Source: Allohahella sp002354735 (GTDB lineage: Bacteria > Pseudomonadota > Gammaproteobacteria > Pseudomonadales > Oleiphilaceae). Taken from it: a DNA stretch of 64,000 nt. The notes below the pieces were generated by a model. The model was not told where the DNA came from, did no database searches, and worked only from the letters and a program-made list of their open reading frames with translations. Shown here one piece after another: positions 50,607 through 60,588 of this stretch. The position numbers and the translations under genes are program-made. Location: positions 3,906,001 through 3,970,000 of the forward strand of contig NZ_CP172312.1 of NCBI RefSeq assembly GCF_047946665.1. Reading direction: 5' to 3'. Each line of letters opens with the position of its first letter. Within the stretch, counting starts at the first letter, position 1.

Positions 50607-51689
50607 ATGGTCACAGGTTGTGCTTCACCAAAACGCGTTAGTTTATTGCACTTGATTCGTCGTGTCTCGTGCGGCTGCCTGATTTTGAGCGGCGTGGCGC
50701 TGTTCGGCCTGCTTTTAACGGGCGGAGCCATGTCGGCCCACGCTGCCGACGCTGAGATCAGTGCTGCCGAGCAGTACGAGCGCCAGCTTGCTGCAGACAA
50801 GGCGGCACTTGCTGCGCTGGAGCGCCAGCTGACGGCCGCGCCGGGCTCACTCACGCGAATCGAGCAGCTTGGCAGCGATCAAACCGGCTTCGCGCCTGTA
50901 CTTGGATTGGCGCTTGTGCCGCAGGGGAAGGTGGTACGGGGTGGCGTGCTATTGCTGCACGATAGTGGTCAGCATCCTGATTGGCCCGCGTTTCCCGGCC
51001 CGGCCCGTCAGGCACTCGCCGGCGATGGCTGGCACACCCTATCCATTGCGCTTACGCCCGTACGATCCGATACCCGACCATCGCGCAGTCTGCCACCTCG
51101 GTTGGCCGGTGGCGGGCTACCAGCGGCGGCTGAGGGCAATACTGCAGCTGCGGATGCTGGCACTGCGGCGGCAGCGCCCGTGCCGTCCGACACGGTGCCA
51201 GCGGCCGATCCCGCTGAGGCGCAACCGGCGGCAGCACCCAGGCTGAAACAGTTTTCCGATATTGAGCGAGTGGCGCTGGGCCTGGCCTGGCTGGGTCAGC
51301 AGAAGGTCGACAATCAGGTGCTTCTGGGGGTGGGCTCCGGCGCCGATACAGCGGTGGCTGCTTACAGCAGTCTCAACCTGGGCACTCGCGATATCGTGCT
51401 GGTGCTAATCAGCTCATCACTCGGATTCATCGAAATGAGTGAGCTGGTGAAGCAGAACCCGGGCCTTGCGGAGGCGGTGGTGCTGGATATATATGATCAT
51501 ACGAGCAACTACGCTAGTGCGCTCGCCAAGGGACGGAAGACTGTCATGATGCGTAACGCCGCGAAAGGCTATCAGCAGCGTGGTATCGCTGGTATCGATG
51601 GTGACCTTCGCGAGTACCATGAGCCCGTTATCCGCAGTCTCAGAGGCTGGATACGGCGCTACGCACCCGGCATCGAAGTGACGCGATAG
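50607..51689 (+). CDS. DUF3530 family exported protein
   Basis: The 360-residue protein has an N-terminal hydrophobic signal (CLILSGVALFGLLLTGGAMSAHAAD), an Ala/Gln-rich helical segment, an alpha/beta-hydrolase-like start (VVRGGVLLLHDSGQHPDW) and a Pro/Ala-rich low-complexity stretch (about 160-215) in the middle. It fits DUF3530, of unknown function. ATG 50607 is used; an open frame to 50058 lies over rpe and is not real. Its stop lies five bases from the convergent SCO1 gene end. Confidence 0.75.
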   Translation: MVTGCASPKRVSLLHLIRRVSCGCLILSGVALFGLLLTGGAMSAHAADAEISAAEQYERQLAADKAALAALERQLTAAPGSLTRIEQLGSDQTGFAPVLGLALVPQGKVVRGGVLLLHDSGQHPDWPAFPGPARQALAGDGWHTLSIALTPVRSDTRPSRSLPPRLAGGGLPAAAEGNTAAADAGTAAAAPVPSDTVPAADPAEAQPAAAPRLKQFSDIERVALGLAWLGQQKVDNQVLLGVGSGADTAVAAYSSLNLGTRDIVLVLISSSLGFIEMSELVKQNPGLAEAVVLDIYDHTSNYASALAKGRKTVMMRNAAKGYQQRGIAGIDGDLREYHEPVIRSLRGWIRRYAPGIEVTR

Positions 51690-51693
51690 GCGG

Positions 51694-52374
51694 TCAGTGG
51701 CAGGGCAGCAGCGCGGCGCTGAGGTGATAGAGCGAGGTCTGCGTTGGGATGATCTGGTTCAGCGCTTCGAGGATCCGCTTCGAGTTCTGCGGCCCTCGCA
51801 GCACGGCTTCAAGGTCTCCGTCCGGATTGATCAGCGCCAGGCTGTCGGAGTGGCTGACGATGTAGTTGCCATCGTCATCCTTTGCCTCAGCTTCGAAGAC
51901 CGTGTTCAGCTGCAGGGCCAGTTTCTGGGTCTCTTTGAATTCAGCTCGGGCCCCTATGAAATCTTCATTGAAATGGCCCAGGTAGGTTCGCATGGTGTCC
52001 AGATCGTCTCGCGCTGGATCCATGGTCAGGTACACGACCTGTAGAGGATAGTACGGTTGCGTCTTGTCCCACTCGGCCTGCACCTTGGCCAGCTCCACCA
52101 GATTGATCGGGCAGATGTCGGGGCATGACATATAGCCGAAGTTTACCAGCACCCATTGCCCTTCAAAGTCCTTGGTCAGGTCAATGGTCTTGCCGGTCGT
52201 CGCTTCCAGGGGCTGCGCGTCAATCACCCGCGGCTCAGGCATCATGACCGCATTAAGCAGGCTCAGCTGCTCGATGTCCAGGCTGCGCCCCTTGCTGAAC
52301 TGCATGCCGAGGAAGATCCCGAGCCCCGCTGCCAGCAAGGCGATGAGGATGATACCAATAGCTTGAGGCTTCAA
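51694..52374 (-). CDS. SCO1/SenC family protein
   Basis: SCO proteins deliver copper to cytochrome c oxidase or act as thiol reductases in the periplasm. The CxxxC copper motif is in GYMSCPDICPINL, and the distal His is in IVSHSDSLALI. A membrane anchor lies at about 5-25 (IGIILIALLAAGLGIFLGM). The start is TTG 52374 with AAGGAA about seven bases upstream. No cox genes are near. It is downstream of murU in the same direction, 37 bases apart. Confidence 0.9.
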   Translation of the reverse strand: MKPQAIGIILIALLAAGLGIFLGMQFSKGRSLDIEQLSLLNAVMMPEPRVIDAQPLEATTGKTIDLTKDFEGQWVLVNFGYMSCPDICPINLVELAKVQAEWDKTQPYYPLQVVYLTMDPARDDLDTMRTYLGHFNEDFIGARAEFKETQKLALQLNTVFEAEAKDDDGNYIVSHSDSLALINPDGDLEAVLRGPQNSKRILEALNQIIPTQTSLYHLSAALLPCH

Positions 52375-52411
52375 ACGTAAATTCCTTTCTGAATACGGTC
52401 AGATAAGCGGG

Positions 52412-53155
52412 TCAGGGGCGGGATTGTAGCATGCGATCAAGTGCCTGTAGTCGGTCGACTGTGCCAATATCCAGCCAGGTCGCCTCGAGTGCCTGTCCAG
52501 TGACTCCGCCCTGGTCCATGGCCTTGCGCAGAACCGGCGCCAGCGGATAGGCACCTGCCGGCAGTTGGCTGAACATCGAAGACCGGTAGCGGCCGATGCC
52601 TGAGAAGGTCATGACGCGAGCCTGTCCGGCGCTCATCGCCGTGCCTTGTATGAGCGGCTTGGTGCGAACCCGCCCGTCATCGTACAGGAGAAAGTCGCCA
52701 GCAGTATTGTGTTCCGGGTTTTCAGTGAGCAGAACGTGCGCCAGCTGGCCAGTCGCGAGTCTGTGCTCGAGGAGCTGACTGTAGTCGTATTCGCAATACA
52801 CATCGCCGTTGGTCACGATGAACTCGAAGTCATTCGTATCACCACCGGCATCATCAGAAGCCAGCAGCGGCAGCGCTTTTCTGATGCCACCCGCGGTCTC
52901 CAGCGGCTCGCCTTCGGCTGAGTATCTGATACGTGCGCCGTAGCGGCTGCCGTCGCCAAGCGCGGCTTCAATCTGCTCGCCTAACCATGCGTGGTTGATG
53001 ACCAGATCCCGCACACCGGCTTTCACGAGGCTATCGATGGTGTATTCGATAAGAGCCTTGCCGCCCGCCTGCAACAATGGTTTTGGCGTATGCTCGGTGA
53101 GTGGGCGCATGCGCGTGCCGTAGCCGGCTGCCAGGATGAGTGCCTTGATGCTCAT
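52412..53155 (-). CDS. murU: N-acetylmuramate alpha-1-phosphate uridylyltransferase MurU
   Basis: MurU makes UDP-MurNAc from MurNAc-1-phosphate, bypassing de novo peptidoglycan precursor synthesis. The nucleotidyltransferase start LILAAGYGTRMRPLTEHTPK is intact, with IEYTIDSL and FIVTNGDVYCEYDY following. The length (247) is normal. It overlaps amgK by ATGA, as in Pseudomonas where the pair forms the recycling pathway. The specific name is based on this pairing. Confidence 0.9.
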   Translation of the reverse strand: MSIKALILAAGYGTRMRPLTEHTPKPLLQAGGKALIEYTIDSLVKAGVRDLVINHAWLGEQIEAALGDGSRYGARIRYSAEGEPLETAGGIRKALPLLASDDAGGDTNDFEFIVTNGDVYCEYDYSQLLEHRLATGQLAHVLLTENPEHNTAGDFLLYDDGRVRTKPLIQGTAMSAGQARVMTFSGIGRYRSSMFSQLPAGAYPLAPVLRKAMDQGGVTGQALEATWLDIGTVDRLQALDRMLQSRP

Positions 53156-54264
53156 GCCTTGGCCGTTGTTTGCGCAAACACCTGGTAAGCTGGAATGACC
53201 TCACTGCGTAGCAGTGCTTCAAATCGGCGCATGATATCGACGTAACGTGAGGTCTGGCTCAGATTGGCGGCAGTGTCCGCCAGATAAGTGAGTACCAGAG
53301 GGATGTCCTTCAGATAGCGTGGCTTGCCATCCCGTCGGTATAGTCTGGCAAAGATACCTGCGGCCTTGAGATGCCGCTGCATGCCCATGAGGTCGAACTG
53401 CACTGGCGAGAAGGCCGTGACATGGCTCTGGCCTTCACTATGGGCGAAATAGTGGGTAATCAGGCGCTGGCGCAGCTCGTCGTCCAGCAGTACGTAGCAA
53501 TCCTTCAACAGCGAGACGAGATCGTAACTCGATGGTCCGACCACCGCGTCCTGAAAGTCGATGATGCGGATTGCATCCATGTCATCGATCATCAGATTGC
53601 GCGAATGATAGTCGCGGTGCACCACACTGTGCGGCTGAGCGAGCGCCTCCAGTACCAGCACATCGTCCAGGGCAATCAGCAGGTCGTGACTTTCCGGAGA
53701 GACTTCAGGCGTCAACGCCAGACAGGCTTCGAGCAACCAATCACGGAACAAAGCAGTTTCACGTCGCAGCAGCGCTTCATCGTAGCGAGGCATGGCGGCT
53801 ACTGCATCACTATCGAGCGGCAGGGCCTGAATACGGCACAAGGCTTCGATTGCGGCCTGATAGTAACCCTCAATTTTCGCTGAGCCGGCGGCAACGCGAG
53901 AGCCTGTCAGCTGGAACAGCGTTCGGTCGTCCAGATCTTCCATGGCAATGAAGCCGGCTTCGTCATCGACGGCAAACAAAGCAGGTACAGCAATGCCAGC
54001 AGCATGCCAGTTTTCTGCTATCGTCACGAACGGCCGTGTGCTCTCATGCGGGGGCGGTGCATCCATGAGCATCATGCGTTTACCGGACGGCGAGGTAATT
54101 CGGCAGTAGTGGCGGAAGCTGGCATCGCCTGGCAGAGGGCTGGCCCACTCTGTGCGGGCCGCTACGAATTCGTGATCCACTCGTGGCCCATCATTCGTCA
54201 AGCCGGACACGGCCGTAGGGGCGGCCATCAGCCTTACCCATTCAATCAGTTGCTCAAGTCTCAA
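53152..54264 (-). CDS. amgK: N-acetylmuramate/N-acetylglucosamine kinase AmgK
   Basis: AmgK phosphorylates the anomeric position of MurNAc or GlcNAc in cell-wall recycling. The 370-residue protein has the aminoglycoside-phosphotransferase fold: DASFRHYCRI, VMMLMDAPPP-like segment (residues about 60-70), the catalytic loop VVHRDYHSRNLMI and the metal-binding IRIIDFQDAVVGPSSYDLVS. The start is TTG 54264, matching the short N terminus RLEQLIEWV of Pseudomonas AmgK. It follows the patatin gene by 18 bases. Confidence 0.9.
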   Translation of the reverse strand: MRLEQLIEWVRLMAAPTAVSGLTNDGPRVDHEFVAARTEWASPLPGDASFRHYCRITSPSGKRMMLMDAPPPHESTRPFVTIAENWHAAGIAVPALFAVDDEAGFIAMEDLDDRTLFQLTGSRVAAGSAKIEGYYQAAIEALCRIQALPLDSDAVAAMPRYDEALLRRETALFRDWLLEACLALTPEVSPESHDLLIALDDVLVLEALAQPHSVVHRDYHSRNLMIDDMDAIRIIDFQDAVVGPSSYDLVSLLKDCYVLLDDELRQRLITHYFAHSEGQSHVTAFSPVQFDLMGMQRHLKAAGIFARLYRRDGKPRYLKDIPLVLTYLADTAANLSQTSRYVDIMRRFEALLRSEVIPAYQVFAQTTAKA

Positions 54265-54282
54265 GGAAAGCCTGCTTCTGGT

Positions 54283-55434
54283 CTAAGCCGTTGGAGTCGG
54301 ATGTGCACGCAGGAACTGTTCGATCTGCCGCTCATGCGCACGCGCATCATTGTACCCGAGGTCGATCAGCTCGCTGATGAAAGATCGTTCAAACATCAGG
54401 TAGCTTGCCATACTCGCGCCGCCTTCAGGGTCGCTCTTGCTCTGCCCGAGAAATTTGCGTACGGCTGGCGGCAGGTCATCGGTATGACGTGAAGCAATCT
54501 GGTCGATAGGTTCGCTGGGCGATATGACAAGAATATCCAGCGGCTTCAGGTTCAGCGGCGACTTGGCAAGCGTATCCGAGGGAATCATGTTGATAAGCTG
54601 ATTGATGAGCAGCGCCTTGTCAATATCGTTTTCGATGACATCGAGAAAGGCGCCGTTGAGCATATGCTCCATTACCTGAGCCAGATTCGGGAACTTGCGG
54701 GCCTTCACCCGTTGTGGCGCGGAGATCCTGTTGGCGCTCACGCCAATTATGAGCAGGCGCTCAGCGCCAAGGTGAACCGCTGGGCTGAGCGGCGCCATGT
54801 TTCGGACGACGCCGTCGCCAAAGTACTCCCGATTGATCTTGACCGGTGGAAAGATGGTCGGAATCGCCGAAGAGGCCAGCAAGTGATCCACTTCAAGGCG
54901 CGTTGCCATGCCGACACGCTGCCCAAGATGCCAGCCCTCGAGGTGGTTGCCGCCCTGAAAAAAGCTGACGCTCTGACCACTCTTGTAGCCGCAGGCTGTC
55001 ACTGATACTGCCTTTATACCGCCTTGTTCGATGGCGGCGGCCAGTCCTTCCGCATTCATCACCTTGCCGAGAAAGCTTTTCAGCGGCGTCGCGTCGAGCA
55101 TCGAAGCCGGCATATCATGTTCGTCGCCACTGAGAAATGATTTGACGAAGTGCGACATGCGCTTGGCAACGCCCCAGAAGTCTGTGCGGTATATGTCTGA
55201 AGATTTCAGGCCGAGCCAGAGCTTGACCAGTGAATCGACACTTTCCCTGAAGTTGCTACCATTGGCGGCCAGGCCGACGGCATTCAGCGCCCCGGCTGAG
55301 GTGCCGCAAATGATGGGGAAAGGGTGTGTCAGTTCAGGCAGCTGATCTGCAATCGCCTTGAGTACGCCGATCTGGTAAGCCGCTCTCGCGCCGCCGCCGG
55401 TCAGTATCAATGCTGTGTTTCGATTTCCGGTCAC
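54283..55434 (-). CDS. Patatin-like phospholipase
   Basis: The 383-residue protein has the patatin catalytic dyad: oxyanion GGGARAAYQIGVLKAI, nucleophile Ser in GTSAGALNA, and DG in FGDGVVRNMAPLSPAV. There is no signal peptide. Such proteins hydrolyse membrane or storage lipids. The start is GTG 55434. It heads a four-gene minus-strand run (patatin-amgK-murU-SCO1) and is divergent from lptD. Confidence 0.88.
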   Translation of the reverse strand: MTGNRNTALILTGGGARAAYQIGVLKAIADQLPELTHPFPIICGTSAGALNAVGLAANGSNFRESVDSLVKLWLGLKSSDIYRTDFWGVAKRMSHFVKSFLSGDEHDMPASMLDATPLKSFLGKVMNAEGLAAAIEQGGIKAVSVTACGYKSGQSVSFFQGGNHLEGWHLGQRVGMATRLEVDHLLASSAIPTIFPPVKINREYFGDGVVRNMAPLSPAVHLGAERLLIIGVSANRISAPQRVKARKFPNLAQVMEHMLNGAFLDVIENDIDKALLINQLINMIPSDTLAKSPLNLKPLDILVISPSEPIDQIASRHTDDLPPAVRKFLGQSKSDPEGGASMASYLMFERSFISELIDLGYNDARAHERQIEQFLRAHPTPTA

Positions 55435-55512
55435 TGGGCCTGGTCTCTTGTCTGAACGCTTGTGTGCGCAATGTTTTGTTGGTTATTTGCTTCCAGTCTA
55501 GTTCAAAAGTCC

Positions 55513-55542
55513 TTGTACTGCGCCGACTGGCCTCGCTATAGT
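55513..55542 (+). promoter_or_regulatory. Putative sigma-70 promoter upstream of lptD
   Basis: TTGTAC and TATAGT are separated by 18 bases; the transcript would start near 55549, about 117 bases before ATG 55666. No sigma-E-type GAACTT/TCTGA pair was found, although such promoters control lptD in E. coli. Confidence 0.45.
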
Positions 55543-55665
55543 TCGGCGCTGAACAGTCTGAAAACAACCGCTGCCAGCCGACTCGCCAGACCCCTTCGGT
55601 TGCCCCGGTCATTCCAGTAACGATCAATATTCGATCAAAGCCACGATCTGGATCCGCAAGCTCCA

Positions 55666-58176
55666 ATGCCCTATCGACCTTTTCGCCACTGCATTAAAAG
55701 CGTGCCTCATGCAGTGGGGCGGGTCATTTGTGGCGCTCGCAACCTAATACTGTTTATTTCGGTGAGCCCTGCGCTGCTACCCGTATCTATGGCCCGAGCC
55801 GACACTGAGACTCAAGTCAGTCCAGAAGCGCTCTCGGAAGCCGAGCGCCCCAGACAGACCATCGCCGAACTCGACTGGGTGCCGCGCGAAAGTTTCGACA
55901 AGCGTCTGCGGGATTCGATTGAACCCTACTGTGAGGGAACCTATCTGGTGCCGCAGTATGGCTTCGACATGACCCTGGAAACACCACCAACGCCTGCCGG
56001 CTCCAAACTGGCAGATCTTGTGAAGGCCCGTGCCGGCGAAGTGAGTGCCGAGACTGGCTCATTTGTACGCTTCAAGGATGGCGTGGAGGTGCAGCAGGGC
56101 GAATGGTGGGTGCAGGCCGAGAATGCCGAAATGGATCGAAAAACCGATATCATGACCGCCTACGGTGGCATGATTGCCCGGGGACCGCGGGTTGGTTTTG
56201 CTGGCGGCTTCATGCGATACAACTTCAAGTCCAGTCTTATCGAGATCGAGAATGCCGACTACGTGCTGTACGAAAGACATGCACGAGGGGAGGCGACGTC
56301 GATTCGGTCGCAGGGCGCTGATGTCATCTATGCCACAGATAGTAGCTACACCACCTGTTCGCCGGGCAGTACGTCATGGTCGCTACAGGCGCGATCGCTC
56401 GAGCTGAATCGTGCCGAGGGGGAGGGCTACGCGCGCAACGCCACGCTTCGGGTGGCAGACGTGCCTGTGCTTTATCTGCCGTATTTTGCATTTCCGCTGG
56501 ACGATCGTCGGCGGAGTGGCTTCCTGTTTCCCTTTATCGGCTCATCGAACGTGGGCGGTGTTTCGGTCGGAGCGCCATATTACTTTAATCTGGCACCGAA
56601 CTATGACTTAACTTACACGCCGCAGTATGTCCACAGACGAGGGATCCTCAACGAAGTTGAAGGCCGTTATCTCGATCCACGGTCGGAGGCGGTGTTCAGG
56701 GCCGGCTATATTGCCAATGATCAGGCCTTCGCTGAAAATAATCCGAACAAGGGCAGCGGTCGGCGATTTGGAGTTGATTTCGAACAGCGCTATCTGGTCG
56801 ATCGTCAATGGTACGCCCTGCTGGATTACAATTATGTCAGTGATACGGGCTATATCGACGACCTGAACCGCACCTTGCAGATACAGAGCGAGACTCACAT
56901 CAGGCGAACGATCGATGTGAAATACGCCGGCGAGGATGTTGAGCTACGCACCCGATTCCTGGGCTATCAGACTGTGGATCCCTTCATCGCGCGAGTAGAT
57001 CGGCCGTATCTGCTACTGCCGCAAATCTATCTCGACTATGACATTAACGACGACCTGTTCAGATATCAGATCACCTCTGAGTACAGCTATTTCTGGCGCC
57101 GTGACGATGGCATCGATGATCCGGCACGTCGAGTGAAAGGTAGCCGCTGGCGCACGCAACCTTCAGTAGCATTCCCGTTCAGCCGAACCTGGGGCTACTT
57201 CACGCCGAAGCTCAAGCTGGACCATACCGATTATATTTTGCAGGACCGCCTGCCTGGTGAAGAAGAGCATATTAGTCGTACGGTGCCTTTTTTCAGCGTA
57301 GATTCGGGAATCTATCTGGATCGTAAGCTCGAGCTCTTTGACAGGTTGTATAATCAGAGCCTGGAGCCGAGAATTTTTTACGTCGCCTCGGCCCAGGAGA
57401 ATCAGCAGGATATCCCAAATTTCGATACCTCGGTCGCCACCTTCAGTTTCTCACAGCTTTACAATGAAGATCGGTTTTTCGGGGGCGACAGGGTGGGTGA
57501 CAACAACCGGATTACCCTGGGTTTCACCACGCGCTTCAATGAATATATTTCAGGATGGGAGCGACTACGACTGAGCATCGGACAGATCTTCCATTTCTCC
57601 GATCGGGACGTTGGCTTCAGGGACGCGCAAGGCAACGAACGCTCGCCCGGAACAGAATTTGATGGCATCAGTGACGATAGCAAGTCGGCGCTAGCCGGTG
57701 AGCTGGCCTGGTCGCCCAATAGACGTATGGATATCCGTGTCGACGGCTTATGGGATCCTGATACTGGTCAGACGGAGTTGGGAGGTACTTCCGTGTCGTA
57801 CCACGACGAGGATTATCGGACCATTGTGAACCTCACACATCGATATAGCATCGACAATCTCGAGCAAACCGATGTATCGACCATACTGCCGGTTTCAGAT
57901 ACGACCTCCTTCATTGGACGATGGCTCTACGACCTGAATACCCGGCGTACCCTTGCGACGATATATGGTCTCGAATACACCGATTGCTGCTGGCGGGTCC
58001 AGGCCATGGCTCGCAGTATTCTCGAGGATGATGGCGAGATCAAGACAGGGTTTATCTTGCGCTTTGAGTTGCGAGGCCTTGGCGAAATTGGCACTGGTGT
58101 AACGGATGCGTTGCAGCAGGAAATTCCCAATTTATCGCTGCGCGATAATTATCGACAGACGCGGTACAATTGGTAG
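55666..58176 (+). CDS. lptD: LPS-assembly protein LptD
   Basis: LptD is the outer-membrane barrel that inserts lipopolysaccharide. The 836 residues include a signal peptide (about 1-45), an OstA-type N-terminal domain (about 135-215, from GEVSAETGSFVRFKDGVEVQ on) and a long barrel. The disulphide cysteines are kept: EPYCEGTYL, TTCSPGSTSW and the adjacent pair in DCCWRVQ. IYLPYFAFPLDDRRRSG-like segment (VLYLPYFAFPLDDRRRSG) is the most conserved block. The last strand ends RQTRYNW. It starts the co-directional run lptD-surA-pdxA-rsmA-apaH-thiS-thiG. Confidence 0.95.
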   Translation: MPYRPFRHCIKSVPHAVGRVICGARNLILFISVSPALLPVSMARADTETQVSPEALSEAERPRQTIAELDWVPRESFDKRLRDSIEPYCEGTYLVPQYGFDMTLETPPTPAGSKLADLVKARAGEVSAETGSFVRFKDGVEVQQGEWWVQAENAEMDRKTDIMTAYGGMIARGPRVGFAGGFMRYNFKSSLIEIENADYVLYERHARGEATSIRSQGADVIYATDSSYTTCSPGSTSWSLQARSLELNRAEGEGYARNATLRVADVPVLYLPYFAFPLDDRRRSGFLFPFIGSSNVGGVSVGAPYYFNLAPNYDLTYTPQYVHRRGILNEVEGRYLDPRSEAVFRAGYIANDQAFAENNPNKGSGRRFGVDFEQRYLVDRQWYALLDYNYVSDTGYIDDLNRTLQIQSETHIRRTIDVKYAGEDVELRTRFLGYQTVDPFIARVDRPYLLLPQIYLDYDINDDLFRYQITSEYSYFWRRDDGIDDPARRVKGSRWRTQPSVAFPFSRTWGYFTPKLKLDHTDYILQDRLPGEEEHISRTVPFFSVDSGIYLDRKLELFDRLYNQSLEPRIFYVASAQENQQDIPNFDTSVATFSFSQLYNEDRFFGGDRVGDNNRITLGFTTRFNEYISGWERLRLSIGQIFHFSDRDVGFRDAQGNERSPGTEFDGISDDSKSALAGELAWSPNRRMDIRVDGLWDPDTGQTELGGTSVSYHDEDYRTIVNLTHRYSIDNLEQTDVSTILPVSDTTSFIGRWLYDLNTRRTLATIYGLEYTDCCWRVQAMARSILEDDGEIKTGFILRFELRGLGEIGTGVTDALQQEIPNLSLRDNYRQTRYNW

Positions 58177-58209
58177 CCATTAGTCTGCAATCACACAGCC
58201 ACAGGCTGA

Positions 58210-59571
58210 TTGGAGTTTATGAATAGTTCATCAATATCATTCTTCCGGAAGATCAGCTCTGCACCACTGCTGCTCTGCCTTGGGCTCTTCACAGGGCTAG
58301 CCGGCCTCGCCACAACAGCTACGGCGGAAGAGACGCTGGTCGATTCGGTCGTCGTCGTGGTGGACGACGACATCGTGCTGAAGCAGGAAGTGGACGCGCG
58401 TGTCGATCAGATTCGCAAGCGTATCCGTCGCGATGGCGGGACGCCGCCGCCGCGCACCGAGCTCGAGCAGCGCATCGTCGAACAGCTTATCAACGAACGA
58501 ATTCAGTTGCAGATGGCACGGCGGGCAGGCCTTCGCGTCAATGACAGTCAGCTGAATGAAACGCTCTCGACTATTGCGAGAGAAAACGGCATGACGCCCG
58601 AGCAGTTCGAAGAGGCCCTCAAACAGGATGGTCTGAGTCTCAGCGAAGCACGAGAGCAGATTCGTCGGGAAATGCTGATGGGTCGCCTGCAGCAGCGCAA
58701 TGTTGAACCGCGTGTTCGGGTCACTGATCGTGAAGTTAATGATTATCTCGCCTCTGCTGCTGGGCAGGCGCAGTCGGAGAAGGAATATCGACTGGCGCAT
58801 ATTCTGATTGAAGTTCCCAGTGGTGGTAACGCCGATCCAGCAAGCAACGAGACGCTGCAGCGTGTGCTCAAGTCGCTGAAAGAGGGTGAAGATTTCGCGG
58901 CACTTGCACGCGAGTATTCCGATTCCGGCACCGCTAGCGAGGGTGGCGATTTGGGCTGGCGCAAGGCCACCGACCTCCCCGGCCTGTTTTCACCAGTGGT
59001 GCCCGATCTCAAGGTCGGCGAGGTTTCGCGGCCGCTGACGACACCGGGTGGCCTTCATCTGGTCAAATTGGTAGAGCAACGCGGCGGAACGCAGAAGGTC
59101 GTCCAGCAGACCTTGACGGATCATATTCTCATCAGCCCCGGCGCCTTGCGCAGTGAAGCCCAGGCAGAGAAGCTGATCGGGGAAATTGATCAGCGACTTG
59201 AAGCTGGCGAGTCTTTTGAAGCGCTGGCCCGTTCCTATTCTGACGATCCGGTCAGTGCCAGCAACGGTGGCTCACTGGAGTGGGCTTCGCCAGGTCAGAC
59301 CGTGCCCGAGTTTGAGCAGGTCATGAACCAGACGCCTGTCGGCGAAACCAGCGAGCCCTTCCAGAGCCAGTTTGGCTGGCACATCCTGCGAGTTCGTGAC
59401 CGACGCGAACAGGATCAAAGTGAGCGCTTCATGTTTGTCGAAGCCAAGAACTCGATCAGCAAGCGGAAGTTCCAGGAAGCTCTCACGAAGTGGCGTACCG
59501 AAATCCGTGATGAAGCGTTCGTTGAATTCCGTGACAAGCGCTTCGCCCCGCAAGACGGCAGTGATAGTTAG
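58210..59571 (+). CDS. surA: Periplasmic chaperone SurA
   Basis: SurA escorts outer-membrane proteins to the Bam machine. The 453 residues comprise a signal peptide (about 1-37), an N-terminal SurA domain (VDSVVVVVDDDIVLKQEVDA and on) and two parvulin domains (about 195-300 with YRLAHILIEVPSGG, and 305-410 with LTDHILISPGALRSE). GGAG lies before ATG 58210. Its stop touches the pdxA GTG. The order lptD-surA-pdxA is the general gammaproteobacterial one. Confidence 0.95.
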   Translation: MEFMNSSSISFFRKISSAPLLLCLGLFTGLAGLATTATAEETLVDSVVVVVDDDIVLKQEVDARVDQIRKRIRRDGGTPPPRTELEQRIVEQLINERIQLQMARRAGLRVNDSQLNETLSTIARENGMTPEQFEEALKQDGLSLSEAREQIRREMLMGRLQQRNVEPRVRVTDREVNDYLASAAGQAQSEKEYRLAHILIEVPSGGNADPASNETLQRVLKSLKEGEDFAALAREYSDSGTASEGGDLGWRKATDLPGLFSPVVPDLKVGEVSRPLTTPGGLHLVKLVEQRGGTQKVVQQTLTDHILISPGALRSEAQAEKLIGEIDQRLEAGESFEALARSYSDDPVSASNGGSLEWASPGQTVPEFEQVMNQTPVGETSEPFQSQFGWHILRVRDRREQDQSERFMFVEAKNSISKRKFQEALTKWRTEIRDEAFVEFRDKRFAPQDGSDS

Positions 59572-60588
59572 GTGACAATTTCAGCGGCAGGGCACCGTCG
59601 TCCGCTCATCATCACCAGTGGGGAGCCCGCGGGCGTGGGTCCGGACCTGTGTGTGAGGCTGGCGGCTGCCGGCATGGCTGCACCTGCTGTCTTTGCGGGT
59701 GATCCTGATCTCCTGCGCGAGCGCGCGGGGCGCCTCGGTCTGGATATCGAGATCATCGAATACCACGACGACATGACTGTCGCCGGTACTGCAGGCGACG
59801 ACGCTGGGATTCGACCGATGTTCGTATTGCCTGTGCCGTTAGCTGAAGACGTGGCGCCGGGCCAGCCCTCAGCTGCGAATGGGGCTTCGGTAGTGAGTAT
59901 GCTACAGCTGGCTGCACAGGGCTGCCTCGATGGTCGCTTCAGCGCCGTCGTTACCGCACCGGTCAACAAGGCACTCATCAATGAGGCGGGCATCGCCTTC
60001 AGCGGCCATACGGAATTTTTTCAGGATTATTCGGGCGTGCCTCTGGTCGTCATGATGCTGGCAAGTGCAGATCTGCGGGTCGCGCTCGTGACGACTCATC
60101 TGCCTCTGCGGCACGTCGCCGATGCCATCACTGCAGACCGCCTGCGAAGTATCATCGAGATCCTGCTGCACGATCTGCGCTCGCGCTTCGGCCTGGCCAG
60201 CCCCCGAATCCTGGTCGCTGGTCTCAATCCTCATGCAGGCGAAAATGGCTATCTGGGCCGAGAGGAAATTGACATCATCACGCCGGTATTGGACAGCTTT
60301 CGCGCAGCAGGTCATGCGCTCATAGGGCCCTTGCCAGCCGATACACTGTTTACCCCCAAGGTGCTGAAAGGCGCAGACGCGGTCTTGGCGATGTACCATG
60401 ATCAGGGGCTGCCGGTGTTGAAGTACCAGGGCTTCGGCGCAGCGGCGAATATCACGCTCGGCCTGCCGTTCGTCAGGACATCGGTCGATCATGGTACCGC
60501 TTTCGATCTTGCCGGAACCATGAACGCTGATCTCGGTAGTCTTCAAACGGCCGTGAAGGTCGCCCTCGAAATGACGGTGCGCGCATGA
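59572..60588 (+). CDS. pdxA: 4-hydroxythreonine-4-phosphate dehydrogenase
   Basis: PdxA acts in pyridoxal phosphate synthesis. The 338-residue protein has metal ligands in FSGHTEFFQD, GPLPADTLF and MYHDQGLPVLKYQGFG, and the phosphate-binding RTSVDHGTAFDLAG. It begins with GTG immediately after the surA stop, and its end overlaps rsmA by ATGA. Confidence 0.95.
   Translation: MTISAAGHRRPLIITSGEPAGVGPDLCVRLAAAGMAAPAVFAGDPDLLRERAGRLGLDIEIIEYHDDMTVAGTAGDDAGIRPMFVLPVPLAEDVAPGQPSAANGASVVSMLQLAAQGCLDGRFSAVVTAPVNKALINEAGIAFSGHTEFFQDYSGVPLVVMMLASADLRVALVTTHLPLRHVADAITADRLRSIIEILLHDLRSRFGLASPRILVAGLNPHAGENGYLGREEIDIITPVLDSFRAAGHALIGPLPADTLFTPKVLKGADAVLAMYHDQGLPVLKYQGFGAAANITLGLPFVRTSVDHGTAFDLAGTMNADLGSLQTAVKVALEMTVRA

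Noticed and set aside
55435..55665. Sigma-E promoter for lptD
   Set aside because: A GAACT occurs only in the wrong orientation or without a proper TCTGA partner; the sigma-70-like boxes are better.
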